A stretch of 64,000 nucleotides of DNA from Streptomyces sp. RKAG290 (GTDB lineage Bacteria > Actinomycetota > Actinomycetes > Streptomycetales > Streptomycetaceae), in contig NZ_JAJOZC010000001.1 in assembly GCF_023701695.1 (NCBI RefSeq), forward strand, positions 4,463,894 to 4,527,893. Reading direction: 5' to 3'. The position numbers were made by a program, and so were the translations under genes. Positions within the stretch are counted from its first letter, which is position 1. Each line of letters opens with the position of its first letter. Shown here piece by piece: positions 18,872-32,233 of this stretch. The notes below the pieces were generated by a model. That model saw only the letters and a list, made by a program, of their open reading frames with translations, ran no database searches and had not been told where the DNA came from.

Positions 18872-18900
18872 TTGACACGGCGGACTGGGGGAGGTAGATT
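18872..18900 (+). promoter_or_regulatory. upstream rRNA promoter, near-consensus
   Basis: TTGACA at 18872-18877, a 17-base spacer and TAGATT at 18895-18900. This is an excellent match to a vegetative HrdB-type promoter. It lies about 620 bases before the 16S gene and just after the SpoIIM-family gene. Confidence 0.85.
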
Positions 18901-19042
18901 AGAACGGTTGCCTCGAACTGGACAAGTTCGGGCCCAGCAGTTACAGTTCATCTCGCTCTCACCGGAAATTGAATTTCCGCAGAGCCACCGACTCCCACTT
19001 TCTGAATCATCAAGCCGGTTAGTTCGGCCGAACTGATTCTGA

Positions 19043-19235
19043 TAAAGTCGAGTCAGCCGAAAGGCAAGGCCACTTCAACGGCCACCGGAAATCAAATTCG
19101 AACCGGAAACGGAACGAAATTGAGTCTGGTAAGGTTGGAACCGCCGGAAAGGGAAACGCGAAAGCGAAGAACTGGAAAGCGAAAATGCGAGGCCCGCTTC
19201 GACCGGGAATCGGACACGAAAGAGTCTGATAGAGT
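19043..19235 (+). promoter_or_regulatory. three further candidate rRNA promoters
   Basis: Three near-identical blocks carry TANNNT -10 hexamers in a TCTGRTAARGTYGGA-like context: TAAAGT 19043-19048, TAAGGT 19130-19135 and TAGAGT 19230-19235. The spacing is about 87 and 100 bases. None has a strong -35. S. coelicolor rRNA operons are known to use about four tandem promoters, and this arrangement fits. Confidence 0.55.
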
Positions 19236-19522
19236 CGGAAACGCAAGACCGAAGGGAAGCGCCCGGAGGAAAGTCGCAGAAAATGTTCTGCGGTGAGTAC
19301 AAAGGAAGCGTCCGTTCCTTGAGAACTCAACAGCGTGCCAAAAGTCAACGCCAGATATGTTGATACCCCGACCTGCTTCGGCAGGTTCGAGGTTCCTTTG
19401 AAAGTCCTGCGAGGTCACTGACCTGGCAGGCAATGCACATAGCGAGGACACAGTGGACGGTCGGTCTTATTCCGACTTGATCGTTCCGCTCTCGTGTGTG
19501 TGATCCCGATTACGGGAAAACA
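19236..19522 (+). promoter_or_regulatory. rRNA leader with processing/antitermination signals
   Basis: A leader of about 290 bases. CCTTGAGAACTCAACAG near 19316-19332 resembles the boxA-proximal motif repeated before the 23S gene (TTGTTTGAGAACTGCACAG, 21313-21331). ACCTGCTTCGGCAGGT at 19371-19386 is a tight UUCG-type hairpin. It contains no gene. Confidence 0.5.
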
Positions 19523-21054
<1,532 letters not shown>

Positions 21055-21326
21055 AGCACTTCTTACTCGGTTCGCCGGGTCAGAGGCCAGTACACCGGCG
21101 AATGTTCGGTGCTGGTTGCTCATGGGTGGAACGTTGACTATTCGGCACGACAGGTTGTTTTTCACTAGTACTGCTTCGGCGTGGAACGTGGAGGGTGATC
21201 GGTCGGGTCGGGCACGCTGTTGGGTATCTGAAGGTACGGCCGTCATGGTCGTCCTTCGGTTGCCGGCCCCGGTAAAGCATCGTGTAAGCGGTGTGTGACG
21301 GGTGGCTGGTCGTTGTTTGAGAACTG

Positions 21327-24493
<3,167 letters not shown>

Positions 24494-24550
24494 TTAGTTC
24501 TGAAATAACGAACGGCCGTGTTTTGTTCCGGTGTTGGTTAATTTCATAGT

Positions 24551-24670
24551 GTTTCGGTGGTCATTGCGTTAGGGAAACGCCCGGTTACATTCCGAACCCG
24601 GAAGCTAAGCCTTTCAGCGCCGATGGTACTGCAGGGGGACCCTGTGGGAGAGTAGGACGCCGCCGAACTC
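24551..24670 (+). rRNA. 5S ribosomal RNA
   Basis: About 120 bases starting GTTTCGGTGGTCATTGCG and ending CGCCGCCGAACTC, whose ends pair. The internal CCCGGTTACATTCCGAACCCGG loop is characteristic. It lies 78 bases after the 23S end. Confidence 0.94.
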
Positions 24671-24684
24671 CTTTTAAAATAGTT

Positions 24685-24715
24685 AAGCCCCGTGCCCTTG
24701 TGGCACGGGGCTTTT
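24685..24715 (+). terminator. rRNA operon terminator
   Basis: 12-bp stem AAGCCCCGTGCC / GGCACGGGGCTT (24685-24696 and 24702-24713), 5-base loop, followed by TTTT-type sequence. It is a true intrinsic terminator with a U tract. It also separates the operon from the convergent DUF58 gene. Confidence 0.93.
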
Positions 24716-24810
24716 CTGCGTTCCGGACCAGAACGAACTGGAATGGCTCCCGGCGGGCCACGTCCCTCCTACAGGACGCGCCCGCTGATCCGGCGCCGTA
24801 TGCCGTGCTC

Positions 24811-26121
24811 CTACAGGCGGCCTGCTGCCTTGAGAGCCAGATAGGCGTCGGCGAGGGCCGGTGCGAGGCTATCCGGCGTGGCGTCGACGACCACCACGCC
24901 ATGACGTTGCAGCTGCTCGGTCGTCCGACGCCGTCGAGCCTGAGCCTGGGCTCCGGCAGCGGCTTCATAGATCGCGTCCACTGTGCCTCTCGCGCCGGCC
25001 ATCTCCTCGACGTGCGGGTCGCTCACGGCCGCCAGCAGCACCGTGTGCCGCTGGGCCAGGCGAGGCAGGACCGGGAGCAGGCCTTCTTCGATAGGTGCCG
25101 CATCGAGACTGGTCAGAAGCACGATGAGGGAACGTCGAGGGGCACTCGCCAGAGCCGTCGCGCTGAGACCTCGCGCATCCGTCTCCACGAGTTCCGGTTC
25201 GAGCGGCGCCATCGCATCGACCATGGCAGCCAGGACTTCCCCGGCTGCCCGGCGCTGAACGCGGGCGCGTACCCGACGGTCGTAGGCAAGCAGATCCACC
25301 CGGTCGCCGGCGCGGGTGGCCAACGCGGTCAGGAGCAGCGTCGCGTCCATTGCCGCGTCGAGACGGGGGACGTCACCGACCCGCCCCGCCGAGGTTCGGC
25401 CGGTATCGAGGACGACGAGGATGTGACGGTCGCGCTCGGGACGCCACGTCCGCACGGCGACGGCAGACTGACGTGCCGTGGCCCGCCAGTCGATCGAGCG
25501 GGTGTCGTCACCGGGGACGTAGGCCCGCAGACTGTCGAACTCCGTGCCCTCGCCGCGGGTGAGGACACTGGTGCGACCGTCGAGTTCGCGCAGCCTGGCG
25601 AGTCGGGAGGGCAGATGCTTGCGACTGGTGAACGGCGGCAGGACCCGGACCGTCCAAGGGACTTGATGATTCCCTTGGCGTGCCGCGAGCCCCATCGGGC
25701 CGTACGAGCGGATGGTGACCTGCTCGGCCCGGCGGTCCCCGCGTCGGGTGGGGCGCAGGAGAGTGGTGAGGCGTCGGCGCTCGCCGGGCGGGATCATCAG
25801 CTTGTGGCGCGACGCGGACTCTTCCGTGCCGGAGAGCCAGCTGCTGGGAGGCCAGGCGTCACGGAGGTGTGCCCGCAGGCGACGGCGGGAAGGGTTGACT
25901 ACGGTGAGTTGCACCTCGGCATCGTCACCGAGTCGAACGGTTGTATCACCAGATCGGGTGAACTGGAGCGGACGCACTGGCGCAGCCAGGGCGTAGTCGC
26001 ACAGAATTGCTAGAGACAGCGGGGCATTGACCGCGAGCATGCCCGTCCAGCTCGGAGCCAGGATGCCTACGGGGAGTGACCCCAAAGCGGCGAGGAGCGC
26101 GGTGCGTCCGGTGAGGGCCAC
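24811..26121 (-). CDS. DUF58 domain protein, MoxR-associated
   Basis: A 436-residue protein with two N-terminal hydrophobic segments (about 7-22 and 26-45), a beta-rich linker and the DUF58 signature YVPGDDTRSIDWRATAR near 201-217. The C-terminal part reads ILVVLDTGRTSAG and resembles a von Willebrand A/MIDAS domain, with DTG in place of DxSxS. DUF58 proteins are encoded with MoxR ATPases and are thought to act in complex assembly or envelope integrity; the mechanism is unknown. The GTG at 26121 is 11 bases after the moxR stop, so it is the last gene of the minus-strand operon. It converges on the rRNA operon terminator. Confidence 0.9.
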   Translation of the reverse strand: MALTGRTALLAALGSLPVGILAPSWTGMLAVNAPLSLAILCDYALAAPVRPLQFTRSGDTTVRLGDDAEVQLTVVNPSRRRLRAHLRDAWPPSSWLSGTEESASRHKLMIPPGERRRLTTLLRPTRRGDRRAEQVTIRSYGPMGLAARQGNHQVPWTVRVLPPFTSRKHLPSRLARLRELDGRTSVLTRGEGTEFDSLRAYVPGDDTRSIDWRATARQSAVAVRTWRPERDRHILVVLDTGRTSAGRVGDVPRLDAAMDATLLLTALATRAGDRVDLLAYDRRVRARVQRRAAGEVLAAMVDAMAPLEPELVETDARGLSATALASAPRRSLIVLLTSLDAAPIEEGLLPVLPRLAQRHTVLLAAVSDPHVEEMAGARGTVDAIYEAAAGAQAQARRRRTTEQLQRHGVVVVDATPDSLAPALADAYLALKAAGRL

Positions 26122-26132
26122 AATTCACCGCC

Positions 26133-27134
26133 TCATCGGGGTACGGGGACTTGAGCGAGAACTGCGGTGATGACGGAGTCGGGGGTGACTCCTTCCATCT
26201 CCGCCTCGGGGCGCAGCTGGATGCGATGCCGGAGCGTGGGGAGGGCCAAGGCCTTCACGTCGTCCGGAATCACGTAGTCGCGGCCGGTGAGCCAGGCCCA
26301 GGCCCGGGCGGTGGAGAGCAGAGCGGTGGCACCTCGGGGGGAGACCCCGAGCGACAGCGAGGGGGAATCACGCGTGGCACGGCAGATATCTACGACGTAG
26401 CCGGCGATCTCGGGGGAGACGCTGGTCCTGGCAACCGCGGTGCGAGCGGCTTCGAGGTCGGCGGGCCCGGCGACCGGGCGTATGCCCGCTGCCTTCAGAT
26501 CGCGGGGGTTGAAGCCGTCGGCATGGCGGGTCAGGACACCGATCTCGTCCTCGCGGGACGGCAGTGGCACGGTCAGTTTGAGCAGGAAGCGGTCCAGCTG
26601 GGCCTCAGGCAGTGGGTACGTGCCCTCGTACTCCACCGGATTCTGCGTGGCTGCGACGAGGAAGGGGTCCGGCAGGAGGCGGGGGGTGCCGTCGACGGTG
26701 ACCTGGCGCTCCTCCATTGCTTCCAGGAGGGAGGACTGGGTCTTGGGAGGAGTCCGGTTGATCTCGTCGGCGAGCAGGAGATTGGTGAAGACCGGCCCCG
26801 GCTGGAAGGAGAACTCGGAGTTGCGGGCATCGTAGACGAGAGATCCGGTGACGTCGCTGGGCATCAGGTCGGGGGTGAACTGGACGCGCTTGGTATCGAG
26901 TTCGAGTGACGCTGCGAGGGCCCGGACCAAGAGGGTCTTGGCCACACCGGGGACGCCTTCGAGCAGGACGTGGCCTCGGCAGAGCAGAGCGACGACGAGT
27001 CCGGTGACTGCGGGGTCCTGTCCGACCACAGCCTTGGCGATCTCGGAGCGCAGAGCTTCCAGGGAGGCGCGCGCCGCGTCGTCGCTTCCTATGGTCTCGG
27101 ATGTCCCGGCGGGCGCTGGGGGCGGGGCGCTCAT
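26133..27134 (-). CDS. MoxR-family AAA+ ATPase
   Basis: A 333-residue AAA+ ATPase of the MoxR type (AAA_3 plus lid). Walker A is GVPGVAKT at 60-67, Walker B LLLADEINR ends at D123-E124, sensor 1 is VAATQNPVEYEGTYPLPEAQLDRF near 160, and RGATALL lies near 270. MoxR proteins work as chaperone-like assembly factors for partners with VWA/DUF58 domains. The start ATGA overlaps the DUF4350 stop, indicating translational coupling. A proline-rich N-terminus of about 20 residues is ordinary for Streptomyces. Confidence 0.94.
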   Translation of the reverse strand: MSAPPPAPAGTSETIGSDDAARASLEALRSEIAKAVVGQDPAVTGLVVALLCRGHVLLEGVPGVAKTLLVRALAASLELDTKRVQFTPDLMPSDVTGSLVYDARNSEFSFQPGPVFTNLLLADEINRTPPKTQSSLLEAMEERQVTVDGTPRLLPDPFLVAATQNPVEYEGTYPLPEAQLDRFLLKLTVPLPSREDEIGVLTRHADGFNPRDLKAAGIRPVAGPADLEAARTAVARTSVSPEIAGYVVDICRATRDSPSLSLGVSPRGATALLSTARAWAWLTGRDYVIPDDVKALALPTLRHRIQLRPEAEMEGVTPDSVITAVLAQVPVPR

Positions 27135-28356
27135 GAGGTACGAACCTCCCTTTCGAGGCTGTCGAGTTGGTCTGCGAGATGAACGAGAGCGGCGTCGTCG
27201 GACGGGGCCGGGCCGAAGATCAGCTCGTGGAGGCCGCTGCCCGTCGTGCTGAGACGTGCGGAGACCGCAGGCAGGAGGGCTGCGGGGGAGTGGGCGTCCC
27301 GCGGGGAGACGCCGACGAGAGGGGCGATGCGGGCACGAGAGGCGTGGCGCAGCGAGGCGGCGGCCCGGTCACGGGCGTTGGCCTTGCGGTGGAGGCGGGC
27401 GCGTCCCTCGGCCGACTCGGAGGCGCGGATGGCAACGGGCAGACGTTCAGCGACCACGGGACCGAGGCGTCGTGCTCGCCAGACTGCGGCAAGTACGGCG
27501 GCGAGGGCGAGTTGCAGGGTGCCCCAGAGCCAGCCCGACGGGATCAGGTCGGTGAAGCTGCTCTCGCCGCCGGTGCTGTCGTCGCCCGAACTGCCGCCAT
27601 CGTCTCCGCTGCTGCCCGCGGCGGAGGTGTCAGCAAGCGAGGGGAGGTACCAGACCAGATGTGGGCGGGAGCCGAGGAGTTGAAGGGCCAGCGAGGCATT
27701 GCCCTGGTTGTCCAGACGATCGTTGTAGAGGAAGTCCGGGGAGCCGACGAGGACGGTGTCACCCGCTCGTTGCTGCTGGACGAGGAGCAGGGAGGGGAGC
27801 CCATCGGCCGGGTAGCAGCCGAGGGAGTCGTGGCTGTCCGAGGCGTAGCGAACGCCGCCCGTCTCGGCCTCGCCGGCTTGTCGGGCGGCGTCCAAGGAGC
27901 AGCGAGGGGCACGTGCGGTCACCGGGGCGGAGGACTCCGCGCGGACACCGGGAGTCAGTCTGCTCACGGACGGAGGCCCCGGGGCGAGGAGAACGGTCCG
28001 GCCCGCCGCATCGGTGGTCGCGGTGCGGAGTGCGTTCTGCTGCTGCGGCGTCAGCAGGTTGGGCCCGGCGACGAGCAGGGTGGTGCCGGGGCCGGCCGCG
28101 GATGTGGCGGCCTTGAGCGTGGTCACGACACGGACGGAGACGCCACGGTCCTTGAGGAGTTCGGCGACGGCCCGGCTGCCGTAGCGGTCCGCGGAGCGGG
28201 GGTCGAGACGTCCGTGCTGATCGCCGGAGCGGGTCGCGGCCAGGGCGACTCCGGCGGCGATGAGCACGAGGACGGCGAGCAGCAGGCCACGGATGCGGAT
28301 CCAGAGCTGACGGGGGTGGGGGAGGCCGAGGTGGAAGGGGCGGTGGCCACGGTCAT
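27131..28356 (-). CDS. DUF4350 membrane protein (frameshifted near 28312-28316)
   Basis: With one base restored this encodes about 408 residues. The ATG at 28356 overlaps the DUF4129 stop (ATGA) and starts MTVATAPSTSASPTP. The rest of the protein (RQLWIRIRGLLLAVLVLIAAGVALAA) is in the next frame. One base is missing from the run GGGGG at 28312-28316 (plus strand). The DUF4350 domain follows the first membrane helix (GDQHGRLDPRSADRYGSRAVAELLKDRGVSV). A second helix (WLWGTLQLALAAVLAAVWRARRLGPVV) lies near residue 290, with a basic cytosolic tail. The function is unknown, but it is part of the MoxR operon. A true start inside the second frame is unlikely because it would remove the first membrane helix. 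Confidence 0.82.
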
Positions 28357-29045
28357 CCGGCAGCCTCCTGGAGGGTGCCGTTCAGTTGCGGCTTGGCGGA
28401 CTCGAGCTCGAGGTCCAGGGCGAGCATGCTCTGGTATGCCTGCCGGTCGGCGGTCCGGCCGCCGTATGCGACGTCGTCGAACTGCCGGGCTGCCGACTGC
28501 AGTCGTGCGGCATGTGCGGGGAGCGGGTGGCCTGCTTCCGCCGCGGCCTCATCGGCGGTACGGCCGGGGCGGGGGTCCAGCAGGGCCCGTTCCTCGAGGG
28601 AGCGGACGAGGGCGCGCATCCGTTCCTGGACCGCCTCGTTCCAACGGCCGGCGGCGGCGTGGGTCTCAGCGGCTGTGCGGTGTTGCGCCGCGTTGCGGGG
28701 GCCGTTTTCGAAGAGGGGGTCCGCCGGCCTCTTGTGGCTGCGTTGCGGGCTGCCCAGCCGCCAACGGAGTGCGGCGAACAGAGCGATGGCGATCAGAGCC
28801 AGTACGACCAGTCCGACCGGGCCGCCGGGGGCGGCACCGGAGGCGGACGAGAGGAGGTCGCCGATCCAGGTCCAGAGGTGGTCGAGGGCGCGCTGGAGGG
28901 GGTTCGGGTCGTTCTCGTGGTACATCGGCTTGGACAGTTCGTGCCGTGCCGCCTCGCGGGCGGGGACCCGTGAGGTGTCCACGGGTATGCCGCCGCCGGC
29001 CCGGATCAGTAGCTGTACTGCCGCTGTGTCACCCGCCCCCGACAC
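28353..29045 (-). CDS. DUF4129 domain protein
   Basis: A 230-residue protein with one membrane segment near 75-95 (GPVGLVVLALIAIALFAALRW) and a cytosolic DUF4129 domain after it (AAGRWNEAVQERMRALVRSLEERALLDPRPGRTADEAAAEAG). DUF4129 resembles the C-terminal region of transglutaminase-like proteins found in MoxR clusters. The role is unknown. The GTG start lies four bases after the stop of the upstream gene, and its own stop overlaps the DUF4350 start, so all are in one operon. Confidence 0.87.
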   Translation of the reverse strand: MSGAGDTAAVQLLIRAGGGIPVDTSRVPAREAARHELSKPMYHENDPNPLQRALDHLWTWIGDLLSSASGAAPGGPVGLVVLALIAIALFAALRWRLGSPQRSHKRPADPLFENGPRNAAQHRTAAETHAAAGRWNEAVQERMRALVRSLEERALLDPRPGRTADEAAAEAGHPLPAHAARLQSAARQFDDVAYGGRTADRQAYQSMLALDLELESAKPQLNGTLQEAAG

Positions 29046-29049
29046 GGCG

Positions 29050-30252
29050 TCAGCTCCTGTTGTCGTAGCCCGGCAGGCCGGCTGCCCGGGCGAGGTCGAG
29101 GTCGAGGGCCTCGCGCCGGATGCGCTGGTCCACGTAGAGCAGGGCCATCACACCGGCGGAGAGCGGATAGGTGATCGTCGCGACGACCACGTCGCCGATG
29201 CCGGAGACGATCAGGAACGGCCAGCCGAAACTGTTGGCGCCCTCGGTGAGGAACGCGCTCAGACCGCCGTCGTCCACAGCCACGGCGATGAGGCCGAACG
29301 GGATGCCGATCACCAGGCTCACGACGAGCGTCAGCAGCCAGGTGAGCGCCAGGATGCCGAAGGTCCGCCACCAGGCACCGCGCACCAGCTTGGCGGAGCG
29401 CCGCATCGAGGCGGTGATCGACTGACGTTCCAGCATCAGAGCCGGGGAGGCGAGGCAGAAGCGGACCATCAGCCAGAGAAGCAGGACACACGCGACGAGC
29501 AGCCCGATGAAGGCCAGCCCGACACCCGCCGTGTCGCCGATCAGGAACCCCGGAAGGAGACCGACGGTCATGATGGCCGCGGCCATGACAGCCAGCAGGA
29601 GTGTCAGACCCAGCAGCGGAAGCATCCGGGTACGGGCCTCGGCCCACGCATCGGAGAGAGTGACGGGGCGGCCGAGCACCGAGCGGCTGATCACCACGGT
29701 CAGAACCGCAGTGGTGAAGAGCGTGGCGAGCATCGAGATGAGCATGGTCGGCGTGCTGTTCAGCAAGGTGGACTGGAGCGAGTCGGCAGCCTGTCGCACG
29801 GCCTCCGCGCCGGTCGCGTTCGCGTCGACCGACGGGGGCTCGGGCAGCAGGTAACGCTCCACGAGGATGATCGCGGTCTGGGCGATCACGGAGACGGCGA
29901 GCGTGATACCGAGGACCGTGCGCCAGTGGGCGCGCATGGCGGATACGGCGCCGTCCAGGATCTCGCCGACGCCCAGGGGCCGGAGCGGGATGATGCCGGG
30001 CTTCGCCGCATCGGGCCGACGGCCCCAGCCGGGTGCCGGCGGGCGGACGCCCCAGCCGGGGGCGGGCGGCGGCGCGCCGGGGCCGGTGCCGGAACTGCTC
30101 GGCGGGGACCACTGCCCTGCGGGCGGCTGCGTGGGAGACCAGTTCCCCGCAGGCCCGCTGCCGTCGACCGGCTCGGAAGGCCGGGGGATGCCCGCCTCCT
30201 GGCCGTCGGAGGGGGCAGATCCGGGCGAGGCCCAGCCCGGAGTGTCGTTCAT
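29050..30252 (-). CDS. membrane protein with glycerophosphodiester phosphodiesterase membrane-domain-like region
   Basis: A 400-residue protein. About 110 residues of Pro/Gly-rich cytosolic N-terminus (PPAPGWGVRPPAPGWG repeated) precede six hydrophobic segments, including VLGITLAVSVIAQTAIILV, MLISMLATLFTTAVLTVVIS, LLGLTLLLAVMAAAIMTVGLL and LLVACVLLLWLMV. The pattern IIPLRPLGVGEILDGAVSAMRAHWRT marks the membrane domain often seen N-terminal to GDPD enzymes. No GDPD catalytic domain is present. AAGGAGCGAG precedes the ATG at 30252. It is the first gene of the MoxR operon, so the 140-base gap to mtnA should hold divergent promoters. Confidence 0.8.
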   Translation of the reverse strand: MNDTPGWASPGSAPSDGQEAGIPRPSEPVDGSGPAGNWSPTQPPAGQWSPPSSSGTGPGAPPPAPGWGVRPPAPGWGRRPDAAKPGIIPLRPLGVGEILDGAVSAMRAHWRTVLGITLAVSVIAQTAIILVERYLLPEPPSVDANATGAEAVRQAADSLQSTLLNSTPTMLISMLATLFTTAVLTVVISRSVLGRPVTLSDAWAEARTRMLPLLGLTLLLAVMAAAIMTVGLLPGFLIGDTAGVGLAFIGLLVACVLLLWLMVRFCLASPALMLERQSITASMRRSAKLVRGAWWRTFGILALTWLLTLVVSLVIGIPFGLIAVAVDDGGLSAFLTEGANSFGWPFLIVSGIGDVVVATITYPLSAGVMALLYVDQRIRREALDLDLARAAGLPGYDNRS

Positions 30253-30392
30253 TCTCGCTCCTTCACGGTCCTGTCCGCGCATGGTGGCGTCAGGTTGGCA
30301 GCCATCGTGCCACGCGTGGCACCTGTCCGGGCCTGGCCTTGTATCTCCTTCGTCCCTTCATTTGTGGGCGGCTCACCGGGCAGACTGGATGG

Positions 30393-31538
30393 ATGGCTGA
30401 TCAGGACGCGCAACCGCCGCTGGGCATCGAGCCCCCGGCGCTTCCCGTACTTCGCTGGGACGAGCCGCCGGAAGGCCCTGTGCTGGTGCTTCTCGACCAG
30501 ACGCGGTTGCCTGCGGAAGAGGCCGAGCTGGTGTGTGCCGACGTCGCCACGCTGGTGGAGGCGATCCGGACGCTGGCGGTGCGGGGAGCACCGCTGCTGG
30601 GCATCGCAGGGGCTTACGGGGTGGCTCTCGCCGCCGCACGGGGCCAGGACGTGGCGCAGGCGGCCGGACTGCTGGAGCGGGCGCGGCCCACCGCGGTGAA
30701 CCTCGGGTACGGCGTACGGCGGGCCGCTGAGGCGCATCGGACGGCCGTCGAGAAGGGTGCCGACCCACGGCGGGCGGCGTCAGTGGCATTGGAGGAGGCC
30801 CGGGCACTGCACCGGGAGGACGCCGCGGCCAGTGGGCGCATGGCCGAGTTCGGGCTGGCCCTGCTGGACGAGCTCCTACCCGGGGACGCGCATCAGCTGC
30901 TGACCCACTGCAATACCGGAGCGCTCGTCTCGGGCGGCGAGGGCACCGCCTTCGCCGTGGCGCTGCGGGCCCACCGGGCGGGCCGGCTGCAGCGGCTCTG
31001 GGTGGACGAGACACGGCCGCTGCTGCAGGGAGCCCGGCTGACCGCGTACGAGGCGGCGCGCAACGGCATGCCGTACAGCCTGCTCACGGACAACGCGGCG
31101 GGGTCGCTGTTCGCCGCGGGGGAGGTGGACGCCGTGATCATCGGGGCGGACCGCATCGCTGCGGACGGCTCCGTGGCCAACAAGGTGGGGAGTTATCCGC
31201 TGGCGGTGCTCGCGAAGTACCACCACGTACCGTTCATCGTGGTGGCGCCGACCACGACCGTGGATCAGGCCACCGCGGACGGGGCATCGATCACCGTGGA
31301 ACAGCGGCCCGGCCGGGAAGTGACGGAGGTCACATTTTCTCGGGTGGGTGTGGTCGGGCGGGAAGCGGGCGGTGTGCTCGTGGCACCGCCGGGAACCCAG
31401 GCGTACAACCCCGCCTTCGACATCACGCCGCCGGAACTGGTCACGGCGATCGTCACGGAGGAGGGCGTAATCTCCCCGGTCACAGGGGTCGGACTGGCAG
31501 AGCTGTGTGCCAGATCATCGCAGATAACGATTAGCTAA
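30393..31538 (+). CDS. mtnA: S-methyl-5-thioribose-1-phosphate isomerase
   Basis: This 381-residue enzyme of methionine salvage converts methylthioribose-1-phosphate to methylthioribulose-1-phosphate. The eIF2B-like fold shows RGAPLLGIAGAYGVALAA near 65, the catalytic cysteine region LLTHCNTGALVSGGEGTAF near 170, the catalytic aspartate in IIGADRIAADGSVANKVGSY near 250, and PAFDITPPELVTAIVTEEG at the C-terminus. The start at 30393 fits the family length; the longer open frame upstream overlaps the divergent gene. mtrA begins four bases after its stop, so the two may share a transcript. Confidence 0.95.
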   Translation: MADQDAQPPLGIEPPALPVLRWDEPPEGPVLVLLDQTRLPAEEAELVCADVATLVEAIRTLAVRGAPLLGIAGAYGVALAAARGQDVAQAAGLLERARPTAVNLGYGVRRAAEAHRTAVEKGADPRRAASVALEEARALHREDAAASGRMAEFGLALLDELLPGDAHQLLTHCNTGALVSGGEGTAFAVALRAHRAGRLQRLWVDETRPLLQGARLTAYEAARNGMPYSLLTDNAAGSLFAAGEVDAVIIGADRIAADGSVANKVGSYPLAVLAKYHHVPFIVVAPTTTVDQATADGASITVEQRPGREVTEVTFSRVGVVGREAGGVLVAPPGTQAYNPAFDITPPELVTAIVTEEGVISPVTGVGLAELCARSSQITIS

Positions 31539-31542
31539 TGGG

Positions 31543-32232
31543 ATGATGTCGTTTATGAAGGGACGCGTCCTTGTCGTCGACGACGACACCGCACTTGCCG
31601 AGATGCTCGGCATCGTGCTGCGTGGTGAGGGGTTCGAGCCGTCGTTCGTAGCGGACGGCGACAAGGCACTTGCTGCATTTCGTGAGGCAAAGCCGGACCT
31701 GGTTCTGCTGGATCTCATGCTGCCCGGTAGGGACGGCATCGAGGTCTGCAGGCTGATCAGGGCCGAGTCCGGTGTGCCGATCGTCATGCTCACTGCCAAG
31801 AGCGACACGGTTGACGTGGTGGTGGGCCTGGAGTCCGGGGCCGACGACTACATCGTCAAACCGTTCAAACCTAAGGAGTTGGTTGCCCGGATCAGGGCAC
31901 GTTTGCGCAGGTCCGAGGAGCCGGCACCGGAGCAGCTGACCATCGGCGACCTGGTCATAGATGTGGCCGGGCACTCGGTGAAGCGGGACGGGCAGTCCAT
32001 TGCCCTGACCCCGTTGGAGTTCGACCTGCTGGTCGCGCTCGCCCGCAAGCCGTGGCAGGTCTTCACCCGTGAGGTACTGCTCGAGCAGGTGTGGGGCTAT
32101 CGCCATGCCGCTGACACCCGGCTGGTGAACGTGCATGTTCAGCGCCTGCGCTCCAAGGTCGAGAAGGACCCGGAGCGGCCGGAGATCGTGGTGACCGTCC
32201 GAGGTGTCGGTTACAAGGCCGGACCGAGCTGA
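31543..32232 (+). CDS. mtrA: MtrA response regulator (OmpR/PhoB type)
   Basis: A 229-residue regulator. The receiver domain has acidic D13-D15, phospho-acceptor D57 in LVLLDLMLPG, T83 in VMLTAKS and K106 in IVKPFKP. The C-terminal winged helix ends VVTVRGVGYKAG. It is almost identical to the S. coelicolor MtrA I recall, a repressor and activator of development, antibiotic and cell-wall genes. Three possible ATGs occur (31543, 31546, 31555); I use the first. The mtrB start lies one base after its stop. MtrA is known to autoregulate in actinobacteria, but I could not find a convincing operator inside mtnA. Confidence 0.97.
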   Translation: MMSFMKGRVLVVDDDTALAEMLGIVLRGEGFEPSFVADGDKALAAFREAKPDLVLLDLMLPGRDGIEVCRLIRAESGVPIVMLTAKSDTVDVVVGLESGADDYIVKPFKPKELVARIRARLRRSEEPAPEQLTIGDLVIDVAGHSVKRDGQSIALTPLEFDLLVALARKPWQVFTREVLLEQVWGYRHAADTRLVNVHVQRLRSKVEKDPERPEIVVTVRGVGYKAGPS

Positions 32233-32233
32233 C

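Noticed and set aside
28123..28267. Separate small protein upstream of a shorter DUF4350 starting at 28267
   Set aside because: The ATG at 28356 overlaps the previous stop in the operon style. Both frames join into a normal N-terminus if one base is added at 28312-28316.
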